Positions 52,342 to 61,361 of a DNA stretch of 64,000 bases are shown here, one piece after another. The position numbers and the translations under genes were made by a program. The stretch covers positions 47,081-111,080 of the forward strand of contig JAOZIE010000002.1 of NCBI GenBank assembly GCA_026014485.1. Reading direction: 5' to 3'. The DNA is from Candidatus Bathyarchaeota archaeon. Its GTDB lineage: Archaea > Thermoproteota > Bathyarchaeia > Bathyarchaeales > Bathycorpusculaceae. The first letter of the stretch is position 1. Each line of letters opens with the position of its first letter. The notes beneath the pieces are model-generated. The model worked only from the letters and a program-made list of their open reading frames with translations. It was not told the DNA's origin and made no database searches.

Positions 52342-53395
52342 ACTTCTGCTCCAACTCCTCCAGTTTTGAGAAATCTCCGCCCGACGCCTTAATCAGCGCT
52401 GAGAGTTTTTTGTATGCGGCTCCGCTTTGTATGGATTCGCGGGCGCTTTCCATGCCGCCTATGAAGTCATTTGCCTTTCCGCCAACAACTATCGCTGCGG
52501 CGCTGTTAACAAGCACTATGTCCATTTTGGGATTTTCCTTTTGTGTTTTTCCGCTCAAGATTCTGAAGAGGACTTCCACGTTCTCTTCGGGCGTTGCAGT
52601 CAGCAGGTCTCGGATTTTTGCCTGTTCAACCCCGAAATTCCTCGGGGAAACTTCAAGGGTTCTGACTTCGCCTGATTTCAAATGTGAAACGGCTGTTTTG
52701 CCAACTGTGGAGACCTCGTCCAAACCGTCTAAACCGTGGACAACCATGGCTTCCTCACAGCCTAACCTTTTGAGCGCCAACGCTAATGGCTCTGTCAACG
52801 CTGCGTCGTAGACGCCCAGCACTTGAGCGTTAGCGCACGCTGGATTAGTGAGAGGACCCAGCACGTTAAACACTGTTCTCATGCCTAATTCTCTGCGTGG
52901 CTCCACGGCGTATTTCATGGCGGGATGAAATGCAGGTGCAAACATGAAGCCAATGCCTACCTGCTCGATGTTTTCCTTGACGGTTTCTGGTGTAAGGTTA
53001 AAGTTTACTCCGAGCCGTTCCAGAACGTCGGCGCTTCCGCTTTTGCTGGTTACCGAGCGGTTTCCATGTTTGGCGACGGGTACGCCTGCCCCCGCTGCTA
53101 CAAACGCCGTTGCGGTGCTGACGTTGAAGGTTTTTAGTTTGTCTCCGCCTGTTCCGCATGTGTCTACTAGGTGTCCCTGAACTTTTGGGTGAATTCGGTG
53201 GCAGTGTTCCCGCATGACCTCGGCTAAGGCGACAAGTTCTTCTACGGTTTCGCCTTTCATCCTAAGCGCCGTCAGGAACGCAGCTATTTGCGCGTTTGTT
53301 GCTTGCCCAGACATGATTTCCCGCATGGCGTCCCGCGACTCTTGGCAGGTTAGGTTGACGCCTTCAACTAAGCTCTGGATGTTTTCTCTTATCAT
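52334..53395 (-). CDS. trpD: Anthranilate phosphoribosyltransferase
   Basis: Transfers phosphoribose from PRPP to anthranilate. 353 residues from the ATG at 53395, which overlaps the trpG stop as ATGA. Motifs are VDTCGTGGDKLKTFNVST, KHGNRSVTSKSGSADVLE, FNVLGPLTNPA and VVHGLDGLDEVS. A longer frame to 53446 would overlap trpG and is not needed. Confidence 0.97.
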   Translation of the reverse strand: MIRENIQSLVEGVNLTCQESRDAMREIMSGQATNAQIAAFLTALRMKGETVEELVALAEVMREHCHRIHPKVQGHLVDTCGTGGDKLKTFNVSTATAFVAAGAGVPVAKHGNRSVTSKSGSADVLERLGVNFNLTPETVKENIEQVGIGFMFAPAFHPAMKYAVEPRRELGMRTVFNVLGPLTNPACANAQVLGVYDAALTEPLALALKRLGCEEAMVVHGLDGLDEVSTVGKTAVSHLKSGEVRTLEVSPRNFGVEQAKIRDLLTATPEENVEVLFRILSGKTQKENPKMDIVLVNSAAAIVVGGKANDFIGGMESARESIQSGAAYKKLSALIKASGGDFSKLEELEQKYA

Positions 53396-53979
53396 GTCTG
53401 TGTTCCTTCCAAGAAGTTTCTGATTATGAGTTTGCCGTCTTCGCACAGGATGGATTCAGGGTGGAACTGTACGCCCTCAATGGGGTATTCCCTGTGGCGA
53501 ACGCCCATGATTTCGCCGTCGTCCACCGAAACCGCCGTTACCTCCAAGCATGCTGGGATGCTGCTTTGTTCTCCTGCAAGAGAGTGGTAGCGTGTGGCAG
53601 TGAAGGGGTTCTCTACGCCCTTGAAGATGCCTTTGCCGTCGTGTTTTATGCTGCTGGTTTTCCCGTGCATGAGCCGCTTGGCTGAGACAACTTTGCCGCC
53701 GAAAGTGGCTATGATGCCCTGATGCCCAAGGCACACGCCCAAAGTGGGGATCTTGGGGCTGACCTGCTGTAGTATGGCTTTGCAGACGCCAAAGTACCGT
53801 TCGTCTTCAGGGTTGCCTGGACCCGGCGAGATAACTACTCTGTCAGGTAACAGCGCCTTAACCTGCTCTAACGTGATTTGATCATTGCGGTAAACGACAA
53901 CTTCTGTTCCCATCTCGCCGATGTACTGGACAAGGTTGTAGACGAAGGAATCATAGTTGTCAATGACTAAGACCTTCAT
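53392..53979 (-). CDS. trpG: Anthranilate synthase glutaminase subunit
   Basis: Supplies ammonia to TrpE. Starting at the ATG at 53979 (ATGA overlap with trpE) it has 195 residues: VLVIDNYDSFVYNLVQY, VVISPGPGNPED, the nucleophile GVCLGHQ and the His-Glu pair in VQFHPES. The longer frame to 54099 lies inside trpE. Confidence 0.97.
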   Translation of the reverse strand: MKVLVIDNYDSFVYNLVQYIGEMGTEVVVYRNDQITLEQVKALLPDRVVISPGPGNPEDERYFGVCKAILQQVSPKIPTLGVCLGHQGIIATFGGKVVSAKRLMHGKTSSIKHDGKGIFKGVENPFTATRYHSLAGEQSSIPACLEVTAVSVDDGEIMGVRHREYPIEGVQFHPESILCEDGKLIIRNFLEGTQT

Positions 53980-55385
53980 AGCGATGCGTCTCCGCAAGCC
54001 TGAAGCGCCTTCATCAAGGCACCCGCTTTCTGCTCGGTTTCGAACCACTCCCGTTCGGGAACGGAATCCGCCACGATACCCGCGCCCGCTTGGATGCATG
54101 CTTTGTCTCCGTCGGCGAACAGGGTGCGGATGGTTATGGCGAAATCCATGTTGCCGTTATAGCTGAAGTAACCCACAGCACCCGCATATGGTCCCCTACG
54201 TGTAGGTTCAAGTTCCTCGATGATTTCCATGGCTCGAACCTTCGGCGCGCCAGAAACTGTGCCTGCAGGAAAAACTGACCGCAACGCATCAAAGCAATCA
54301 CAGTTCTCTTTGAGGTCACCGACCACACGTGAAACGATGTGCTGTACGTGGCTGTAGCGGTGAACCTGCATGAACTCAGGCACGCGGACGCTGCCGAACT
54401 TGGAGATTTTGCCTACGTCGTTGCGGGCTAAATCCACCAACATGACATGCTCAGCGCGTTCCTTAGGGTCCGCGAGTAACTCCCGCGCCAGCCGCCTGTT
54501 CTCCGCTGCGTTTGCAGCAACTGGTCTGGTGCCTGCTATCGGGAAGGTTTCGATGGTGCGGTTTTCGAGGCGGGCAAGCATCTCGGGGCTTGATCCAACG
54601 ATTTGTCTGTTGCCTGATTTGTAGAAATACATGTACGGCGAGGGATTAATCGCTCGAAGTGCGCTGTAGAATTGGGTGAGGTCTCCTTTGAAGCGGAAGT
54701 CGAATCGTTTGCTCAGAACCACTTGGAATATGTCACCTTGCGTTATGTACTCTTTTGCTTTTTCAACTGCCTTCTCGTACTGCGTCTTGGTGACGTTTAC
54801 TTTCGGCTGGCTGTAAACTAATTCTTCCTTTTCCAAGGGCTGTTTGATTATCTGCTCGATTTCTGGCAGCCTATTTTTGCTGTAGTAATAGTAGTAGACA
54901 CGTTTTTGTTTGTGGTCAAATACGATGCCGTCATCGAAGACGCCCATCTCCACGTCGGGAAAACCTAAGTCATCGACATTTGTGGAGGGGATTTTTTCCC
55001 AGTTGCGGACTGCGTCGTAGCTGATGTAGCCGACGGCGCCGCTGGCGAAGCGGTAGTCCTTGTTTGAGGATGCTCTGGTTCCAAGTGCGCGTTTGATGGC
55101 TTGCAGGGGGTCAGTTATGGTTTCTTTGGTTTCTTCGCTTGTGTGCGGGTTTCTTGTGATGGCGACTCCGTTTTTTATTTGGATGGTTAATTGGGGGTCA
55201 AAGCCCAAGAACGAGAACTGCGCCAGCTTTTTTGGCCCCTCAATGGATTCCAGCAAGAAGGCTGATTGGTAATGCTTGTTGAGTTTGGAGAAAACTTCAA
55301 GGGGTGAGTTTTGGAGGGGGATTTTTTTGAAGCTTAGCGGGCTGGATAGCTTATTTGTTGTTTGTGTGATGGTTGGCTTTTGCAT
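53976..55385 (-). CDS. trpE: Anthranilate synthase component I
   Basis: Converts chorismate to anthranilate with TrpG. 469 residues. An N-terminal LLESIEGP element binds tryptophan for feedback inhibition. The catalytic domain has VVLSKRFDF, PSPYMYFYK, GSSPEMLARLENRTIETFPIAGTRP, AEHVMLVDLARNDVGK, HIVSRVVGDL and FPAGTVSGAPKVRAMEII. First gene of trpEGDCBA. Confidence 0.97.
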   Translation of the reverse strand: MQKPTITQTTNKLSSPLSFKKIPLQNSPLEVFSKLNKHYQSAFLLESIEGPKKLAQFSFLGFDPQLTIQIKNGVAITRNPHTSEETKETITDPLQAIKRALGTRASSNKDYRFASGAVGYISYDAVRNWEKIPSTNVDDLGFPDVEMGVFDDGIVFDHKQKRVYYYYYSKNRLPEIEQIIKQPLEKEELVYSQPKVNVTKTQYEKAVEKAKEYITQGDIFQVVLSKRFDFRFKGDLTQFYSALRAINPSPYMYFYKSGNRQIVGSSPEMLARLENRTIETFPIAGTRPVAANAAENRRLARELLADPKERAEHVMLVDLARNDVGKISKFGSVRVPEFMQVHRYSHVQHIVSRVVGDLKENCDCFDALRSVFPAGTVSGAPKVRAMEIIEELEPTRRGPYAGAVGYFSYNGNMDFAITIRTLFADGDKACIQAGAGIVADSVPEREWFETEQKAGALMKALQACGDASL

Positions 55386-55445
55386 GCCAAATACGATACC
55401 CCATTTTTATGCTGCTCCTATGGTTCACAACAATACGGCAGTGTA

Positions 55446-55458
55446 TTATTTAAGGCTT
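55446..55458 (-). promoter_or_regulatory. Probable TATA region of trp operon
   Basis: On the minus strand CCTTAAATAATAC lies about 65 bases before the trpE ATG, leaving a leader of roughly 40 bases. No attenuator-like structure is evident. Confidence 0.5.
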
Positions 55459-55801
55459 ATTTGTACATAAACGTACATTGTTGCTTGAGGGAACCCCCAA
55501 GCCAATCAAGATAACCCTTCGAACCCGCAACAATCGGCAACGCAACCACCTCAGGCACCTCATAACTATGCAGCGCCTTCACAGCCTCCGAAAGCTCCCC
55601 AAACAAATCCAGCCTCGACTTCATAAGCAGCAGAAACTCCTCTTCATGCTCCACTTTACCCTCCCAATGGAAATGCGACGAAACAGGACCCAAAACGTTG
55701 GCACAAGCAATCAGTTTGGCTTCAAGAAGCTTCTGAGCTATGTTTTCTGCCTCCCACTTGCTTCCCGCAGTAACCAAAACCACAACATACGAGTTATCCA
55801 A
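55457..55801 (-). CDS. cutA: CutA1-family divalent-cation tolerance protein
   Basis: 114 residues, full length, trimeric ferredoxin-like fold. Signature segments: VVLVTAGSKWEAENIAQKLLEAKLIACANV, SHFHWEGKVEHEEEFLLLMKS, YEVPEVVALPI and the final GYLDWLGGSL. The role of CutA is still debated (metal tolerance, signalling). Its stop overlaps the region of the trp promoter, so it ends immediately before trpE transcription begins. Confidence 0.95.
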   Translation of the reverse strand: MDNSYVVVLVTAGSKWEAENIAQKLLEAKLIACANVLGPVSSHFHWEGKVEHEEEFLLLMKSRLDLFGELSEAVKALHSYEVPEVVALPIVAGSKGYLDWLGGSLKQQCTFMYK

Positions 55802-56029
55802 CTAAACTCCACCTGCTATCTAACCACTATCTTTGCTGTTTGCTAAACTAAAAACTGTTACGCCCCAACAAGCCCTGAATCGCAGAACCCACACCGAAAA
55901 GCCCTCTCAACTCTTTTTTCGTCCTTTCTGTACTCACCTTGTTTTTGGGGCTTTACTCTTGAAGCTGTGGTGTATCGCCAACTTTATTTTGCTATACGGA
56001 TTATTTCATCTCTGAGGAGCGTTACATAT

Positions 56030-57001
56030 TTGGTACAGATGAAAACCATCGGCATAGTAACTACGGGCGGAGACGCACCGGGCATGAACGCAGCCATACG
56101 CGCCGCCACCCGAGTTGCCCACTCAAAAGGGCTGCAGGTCATAGGTTTCGAGCGGGGCTGGGAAGGACTAATCACCGACTCATGCAAGACTTTGACTCCC
56201 CGCAGCGTCGGCGGCATAATCCAGCTTGGCGGAACAATGCTGCGTACGGCGCGATGCCCCGAATTCAAAACAGCAGAAGGCATGCAGAAAGCCGTCAAAA
56301 CGCTCAACGCCCACAACATAGGTGGATTAGTCGTCATCGGAGGCGACGGCTCCTTCAAAGGCGCATTAGAACTCAGCAAATACTGCGATACCAAGATGGC
56401 TGGCGTTCCCGCGACAATCGACAACGACGTCTACGGAACAGACGAAACCATAGGCTTTGACACTGCTGTGAACACCGCCGTCGCGGAAATCGACAAAATC
56501 CGAGACACCGCCATCAGCCACGAACGTATATTCATTGTTGAAGTCATGGGCAGAGAACGCGGTTTCCTCGCGTTGACCGTAGGTCTCACGGTGGGTGCAG
56601 AGATAATTCTTGTTCCCGAAGCGCAGTGTGACCTCTCAGAGGTCGTAGAAACCCTAAAGGAGAACTCCCGCAAAGGCAAAAAAGCAGGTATCGTGGTAGC
56701 CGCGGAGGGCTGTGGAAAAGTCAGCGAACTCGCCACAGACATCGAGGCAAAAACAGGCTCCGAAGTCAGGCTCACCATATTGGGTTATGTGCAGAGAGGC
56801 GGTAGCCCAACCGCCCGAAGCAGGCTTCTAGCCAACCTTTTTGCTGAAAAAGCCGTTGAATCGCTCTACCAAGGACAAGGCAACCACGCGGTAGGTCTTC
56901 AGAACGGCAAAATAACCAGCATAAGCTTGGAAGACTCCTGTAAAGGCACCAAAAAACTGGATACCCACATGCTTGCCCTCGCAAACATGCTAGCAACTTA
57001 A
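56030..57001 (+). CDS. pfkA: 6-phosphofructokinase, bacterial PfkA type
   Basis: Phosphorylates fructose 6-phosphate to the 1,6-bisphosphate. Motifs: GIVTTGGDAPGMNAAIRA, VVIGGDGSFKGALEL, GVPATIDNDVYGTDETIGFDTA, EVMGRERGFLA and LGYVQRGGSPTARSR. GGDGS (Gly, not Asp) in the phosphate loop indicates an ATP- rather than PPi-dependent enzyme. TTG 56030 is chosen because GAGGAG (56014-56019) lies ten bases upstream; ATG 56039 is the alternative. Many archaea use ADP-dependent kinases instead, so this gene is likely of bacterial origin. Confidence 0.93.
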   Translation: MVQMKTIGIVTTGGDAPGMNAAIRAATRVAHSKGLQVIGFERGWEGLITDSCKTLTPRSVGGIIQLGGTMLRTARCPEFKTAEGMQKAVKTLNAHNIGGLVVIGGDGSFKGALELSKYCDTKMAGVPATIDNDVYGTDETIGFDTAVNTAVAEIDKIRDTAISHERIFIVEVMGRERGFLALTVGLTVGAEIILVPEAQCDLSEVVETLKENSRKGKKAGIVVAAEGCGKVSELATDIEAKTGSEVRLTILGYVQRGGSPTARSRLLANLFAEKAVESLYQGQGNHAVGLQNGKITSISLEDSCKGTKKLDTHMLALANMLAT

Positions 57002-57044
57002 ATCAACTTCTTTTTTGCAGAAATAGTTCCCTTTGAAAGAGATG

Positions 57045-58292
57045 TTATGGGATAAGGGACTCGTAAATCTTTAGGGTTTCGTCTGCTACTTTGCGCCATG
57101 TGAAGAATTCCAAGACCCGTTTGCGTCCGTTTTCACCCCAGTTTCGGGCTTTTTCTGGGTTCCTCAGGGTCTCTTTGATGCCCCAGGCGATGTCTGCGGG
57201 GTCTTCGCCGTTTACATGTATCCCACATTGGTCTGTTCCTGTGCTTATCACTTGCTCGCGGAAACCGACCACTCCGCGGGCGCCGACGACGAGGGGTTTC
57301 TCCATGGACATGGCTTCAAGGCTGACTATGCCAAAAGGCTCATACGTTGATGGGAACACGCACATGTCTGCTGCGGCGTAGTGGAGGATGCGTTCGCTTT
57401 CGGGAACAAAGTCAAAGCGGTAAACCACGTTGTCCTTGATGTTTAGCCTCTCAGCCGTCTCCACGATGTCTCTTTGTTCTTCGCCTTTGCCTAAAATCAC
57501 CAGCTTCGTTTTGGGGAACTCTTTGAGAACCATAGGCAAAGCCTGCAGGGCGTTGCGTACGCCTTTGACCCATGTGAGTCTGCCCACGTACAGAATCATG
57601 TTCCACCCGTCAGGTATGTTGTATTTTTGCCGTATGTTTTGGATGTCTTCTTGGCTGACTCTGCGGGGGTCGTATCGGTCGGCGTCTACGCCGTTCCAAA
57701 CCATGCTGAGTTTGGATTGTGGCCAGCCATGCTGAATCAGGTCTCTTTGCATGGCGTAGCTGACTGTTATTATGCGGTCAGAGTTCTGAGCCATGGCACT
57801 TTCAAAGTGACTCACCACCTCGGAGCCTTGCCCGCTGCTTCTGCCCCATTCTGTGCTGTGCGTGTGGAAAACCACTGGAATTTTTGACTCGTTTTTGATG
57901 ACGAGCCCTGCGATGCTGCTTAGCCAATCATGCACACAGACAACATCGAAATTGTATTTTTCCTTCTTGATTAAACCGTTGATGAATTTGGTTGCGCTCA
58001 GGATGTTGTAGATAAATATGTCGTTAAAGAGCCTGATGTTGGTTCCCCACTTTTTGAGGTCATCCACCACGAAAAAGGGAAAAATGTTGCTGGCATCCGC
58101 GATGAGGGGACGGTGAACCTCCACGCCGCGCAGAATCTCCCGTGTTTTCAAGTTGCCCGGGTTAAGCGTAAAAACTGAGACGTCGTGCCCTATGTCCACG
58201 TACTCCTGCGTTACGTACTCTGCGTAGGTTCCTAAACCACCTACGAGCGCTGGCGGATACTCCCAAACAAAGAATCCAATCCTCAAAATCAT
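57045..58292 (-). CDS. Glycosyltransferase family 4 (GT-B)
   Basis: 415 residues. The N-terminal acceptor domain starts IGFFVWEYPPALVGGLGTYAEYV as in starch/glycogen-synthase-like GT4 enzymes. The C-terminal donor domain has YVGRLTWVKGVRNAL, LVILGKGEE, VPESERILHYAAADMCVFPS and the E-x7-E motif EPFGIVSLEAMSMEKP. No signal peptide or membrane helix. It could make glycogen-like polymers, trehalose or a glycolipid; context does not decide. Convergent with pfkA. Confidence 0.9.
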   Translation of the reverse strand: MILRIGFFVWEYPPALVGGLGTYAEYVTQEYVDIGHDVSVFTLNPGNLKTREILRGVEVHRPLIADASNIFPFFVVDDLKKWGTNIRLFNDIFIYNILSATKFINGLIKKEKYNFDVVCVHDWLSSIAGLVIKNESKIPVVFHTHSTEWGRSSGQGSEVVSHFESAMAQNSDRIITVSYAMQRDLIQHGWPQSKLSMVWNGVDADRYDPRRVSQEDIQNIRQKYNIPDGWNMILYVGRLTWVKGVRNALQALPMVLKEFPKTKLVILGKGEEQRDIVETAERLNIKDNVVYRFDFVPESERILHYAAADMCVFPSTYEPFGIVSLEAMSMEKPLVVGARGVVGFREQVISTGTDQCGIHVNGEDPADIAWGIKETLRNPEKARNWGENGRKRVLEFFTWRKVADETLKIYESLIP

Positions 58293-58471
58293 TCACCCGA
58301 CTTTCTCTCTCAAAGTATCCGTGGAAGATTATTTATAGCTTACCAACATCCTCTTTTATCTTCAAAAGTTTTGTTAAGTTGTATTTTGTTCATCTAAACT
58401 GTTACTAACCCATACAGTTATAACCGAGAAAAACAGAATTTTAACTAGAACTTTTTCGGGTTTGAAGCCGT

Positions 58472-59935
58472 ATGGCGTCTGCAATAGTTAACTACCAAGT
58501 GGACACTGAAGTGCCCCCAAGCTACTTTCCGAAACTGTTCGATTTTGTTTATGCACATTATTTGGCGCCTCAAAGACAGCGTTTCTCTGAGATTTCCAAA
58601 GAAACTTCCGAGAGCAGCATCCGACTTTCATACAAAGTTCTTGACTCGCAGGGAAAAGAAACCCTTCATGTGGAAATTGTATCCAGCGACGGCGGTATCC
58701 ACGCTACGCTGTCGCCTTTGGGTATAGACGTTTCCAGCATGGCCGTTGAGGAAGCAAGACAAGACATAATCATCGCAACCAAAATGTTTGAAGAAAAGGC
58801 CCGCAAGGCCACTTGGTACTTCGCGTGGCGGGAAGGCGAAGAAATCGTTCCTGAAAAAGTCCGAGAGAAAGAGAAAAGCTTCAGACGCCTCTTTCTGGAA
58901 ACTCAGATTCTCTTCTTTGTGGTTTTCATCGTTTTGGGCATGGGGCTTTTTGTAGTGGTCTACACGTTTTATCCTGAGTGGTTCTGGATTGCACCGTTGG
59001 CTCTGATTCTGGTGCAGTTTGTCTTTGTTTTCTACAGCAACCGCATAATCGCACGCACAGGCGACTGGACAATCACCGAGAAAAATCCCATCATACACTT
59101 TCTGGAATACCATCTGCCTGTTGCCGCATTGAAGACGCTTGATGACCTCAAGCAGGTATCGCCTGGGCAGCTTGCAGCTATAAAAAAAGAGGTTTACGAA
59201 GAAATCCTGACTAAACGGGGCGAAATTGACTGTAACGAAGCCGACAAAGTCTTTACCAAATACAATGTGTCTTGCAGAGAGGGTGTGCTTTCAGCAAAAA
59301 AAGTCAACGTTTATGCCCTAGTCAAAAAGGTTGCTGACCGATTCGGCTACAAAGTTCCTAAAATTGTTGTTTCCAATACTATGGTGCCTAATGCGGCGGC
59401 TTCTGGTCCTAGCCCAAGCCGCGGAATTGTTCTCATAACTACGGGTGCGTTGGTGCAGTTGGATGAGGCTGAAATGATAAGTGTTCTCGGACACGAGTTT
59501 GGGCACCTCAAAGGCAGAGACCCCCTCATCCTTTACGGGCTTACAAGCGCAGAATTCCTCTTCAGGTTCTACGTGCTTTTCGTGTTCTTTCCGTTCATAT
59601 TCGTGTCTTTCTTGTTCTTTGTTTACTTCTGGGCAGTCATGACTGTGATTTTCTTCATAGCCAAATTCTTTGAAGCCCGAGCCGACTTGACCTCCGCCAT
59701 AATGATGGGGCAACCTAAAGTCATGGCGAGGGCACTTGAAAAAATCGGGTTTCAGCGTCTTCTTTTCGAGCGGACTCCGAGTTTTCGACTGCAAGAGTGG
59801 CTGGGTTTAGACTCGCATCCGCCGATATATTGGAGAGTTGCCCGCTTGGAGAAACTTGAAGACCCCGTTAAAGTTAAGCATCCGCTGATTCAAAGCATTC
59901 GGGAAGTTTTCAGGGGCTTTGCAGATTCCCTGTAG
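58472..59935 (+). CDS. M48-family membrane metalloprotease (HtpX-like)
   Basis: 487 residues. A soluble N-terminal region of about 140 residues precedes two membrane helices (about 150-195). The protease domain has VVSNTMVPNAAASGPSPSRG, the zinc motif H341-E-F-G-H345 (VLGHEFGHLKG), and E401 in FFEARADLTSA as third ligand, with hydrophobic helices in between. Ends with DSHPPIYWRVARLE. HtpX-type enzymes degrade damaged membrane proteins. A TATA-like GTTATAAC lies near 58410. Confidence 0.9.
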   Translation: MASAIVNYQVDTEVPPSYFPKLFDFVYAHYLAPQRQRFSEISKETSESSIRLSYKVLDSQGKETLHVEIVSSDGGIHATLSPLGIDVSSMAVEEARQDIIIATKMFEEKARKATWYFAWREGEEIVPEKVREKEKSFRRLFLETQILFFVVFIVLGMGLFVVVYTFYPEWFWIAPLALILVQFVFVFYSNRIIARTGDWTITEKNPIIHFLEYHLPVAALKTLDDLKQVSPGQLAAIKKEVYEEILTKRGEIDCNEADKVFTKYNVSCREGVLSAKKVNVYALVKKVADRFGYKVPKIVVSNTMVPNAAASGPSPSRGIVLITTGALVQLDEAEMISVLGHEFGHLKGRDPLILYGLTSAEFLFRFYVLFVFFPFIFVSFLFFVYFWAVMTVIFFIAKFFEARADLTSAIMMGQPKVMARALEKIGFQRLLFERTPSFRLQEWLGLDSHPPIYWRVARLEKLEDPVKVKHPLIQSIREVFRGFADSL

Positions 59936-59952
59936 CGAAAAACAGGGGCTGA

Positions 59953-59978
59953 CATGCACAAACATGCATAACCATGCA
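59953..59978 (+). promoter_or_regulatory. Three CATGCA elements phased at 10 bp upstream of apgM
   Basis: CATGCA occurs at 59953, 59963 and 59973, exactly one helical turn apart, directly before the TATA-like AAATAAACC at about 59984-59992. A candidate operator or activator site. Confidence 0.5.
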
Positions 59979-60042
59979 AAAAGGAAATAAACCTTAACCG
60001 CGATTAAGGGATGCTCAGGACACACGGAGGAAAACTCCAGCC

Positions 60043-61323
60043 TTGAAACTACTCTACATAGTTATAGATGGCATGGGCGACTTGCCCCACAAAGACATCA
60101 ATAACCAAACCCCCCTTGAAGCAGCAAAAACCCCCAATCTTGACGAGTTGGCAAGAAACGGCAAAACCGGACTTATGTACAGCGTCCGAAAAGGGGTAGC
60201 CCCCGAAAGTGATGTAGCGGTTATTTCGCTGTTAGGTTATGACCCCTTCAAGTACAGCACTGGACGCGGAATAATCGAAGCTGTCGGCGCCGGAGTCAAC
60301 CTTAAAAACGGTGATTTAGCGTTAAGATGCAACTTTGCCACGTTAGGCGAAGGTACAGAGCTTTTAGACAGACGCGTGGCGCGTACTCTTAGCACCGAAG
60401 AAGCCATAGAACTCCGAAAGGCAGCTAACAAGGAAATCAAGCTGACTTCTCATCCAGCAGAATTTGAGTTCGAGAACACGCTGGGACACAGGGCAATTTT
60501 AGTCATCAAAAACAAAAACAAACCCTTATCCAGCAAAATCACCAACACCGACCCCGCCTACTCCATCGTGAACGGGCTGGGCGTTGCCGAAACCACCGTG
60601 GATATGCATCTAAAAACCTGTTTGCCTCTTGATGACTCCGAGGAAGCGCAGATTTCCGCTGACTTGGTGAACGAGTTCACGGAGAAAACTCATGAACTCT
60701 GGGAAAACCACCCAATCAACAAGACCCGCGCCGCTGAAGGAAAACTGAAGGCAAACGTGGTTCTTGCACGCGATGCAGGAAGCCAACTGCCGAATTTCTT
60801 TAGCATAAACGAGCGATACGGCGTGGATTTTGCGGCTTTAGCAGATATGCACGCAGAAAGCGGCATCGCTAAACTTGCTGGGATGCAGTCTTCTTTGCTT
60901 CCTCCGCCGACGGGGGACTTGCAGAAGGACTGCGAACTCCGCGTGAACCGCCTGCTGGAAATTATGCCGAAACACGACTGCTTCTACATTCACCTTAAAG
61001 GTCCTGATGAGCCTGGGCATGACGGGAATTGCCGCAAAAAAACTGACGTAATCAGCGCTATAGACAAATACTTCTTTGGGGAGTTGCTTCCGAAACTTGA
61101 CCTCAAAGATGTACTGTTCTGTGTAACTGCAGATCATGCAACCCCGTGTATTTTGAAGGTGCACAGCGACACGCCTGTTCCAGTGCTGCTTTCAGGAGGG
61201 CCCATCACGGATGAGCCGACTTCGAAGTTCTCAGAGAAGAGCTGCGCGAAAGGCAGCTTGGGCACACTGGATTACGGCTACCAGCTAATGCCAAAGCTGA
61301 TGGATTTACTAAATAAAAAATAA
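60043..61323 (+). CDS. apgM: Cofactor-independent phosphoglycerate mutase, archaeal type
   Basis: Interconverts 3- and 2-phosphoglycerate in glycolysis/gluconeogenesis. 426 residues of the alkaline-phosphatase superfamily: metal ligands in VIDGMGDLP, Ser nucleophile in GVAPESDVAVISLLGYDP, later HLKGPDEPGHDG and VTADHATPC with metal-binding Asp/His. TTG start behind GGAGGAAAACTCC. It also handles the 3-phosphoglycerate that the RuBisCO pathway makes. Confidence 0.96.
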   Translation: MKLLYIVIDGMGDLPHKDINNQTPLEAAKTPNLDELARNGKTGLMYSVRKGVAPESDVAVISLLGYDPFKYSTGRGIIEAVGAGVNLKNGDLALRCNFATLGEGTELLDRRVARTLSTEEAIELRKAANKEIKLTSHPAEFEFENTLGHRAILVIKNKNKPLSSKITNTDPAYSIVNGLGVAETTVDMHLKTCLPLDDSEEAQISADLVNEFTEKTHELWENHPINKTRAAEGKLKANVVLARDAGSQLPNFFSINERYGVDFAALADMHAESGIAKLAGMQSSLLPPPTGDLQKDCELRVNRLLEIMPKHDCFYIHLKGPDEPGHDGNCRKKTDVISAIDKYFFGELLPKLDLKDVLFCVTADHATPCILKVHSDTPVPVLLSGGPITDEPTSKFSEKSCAKGSLGTLDYGYQLMPKLMDLLNKK

Positions 61324-61361
61324 ACAAGGGCTTTGCGCCCTTTCCTTTTCCTTTTATTTTG

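Noticed and set aside
56632-56648. Inverted repeat GACCTCtcaGAGGTC
   Set aside because: It lies inside the pfkA coding sequence and encodes an ordinary stretch of the protein.
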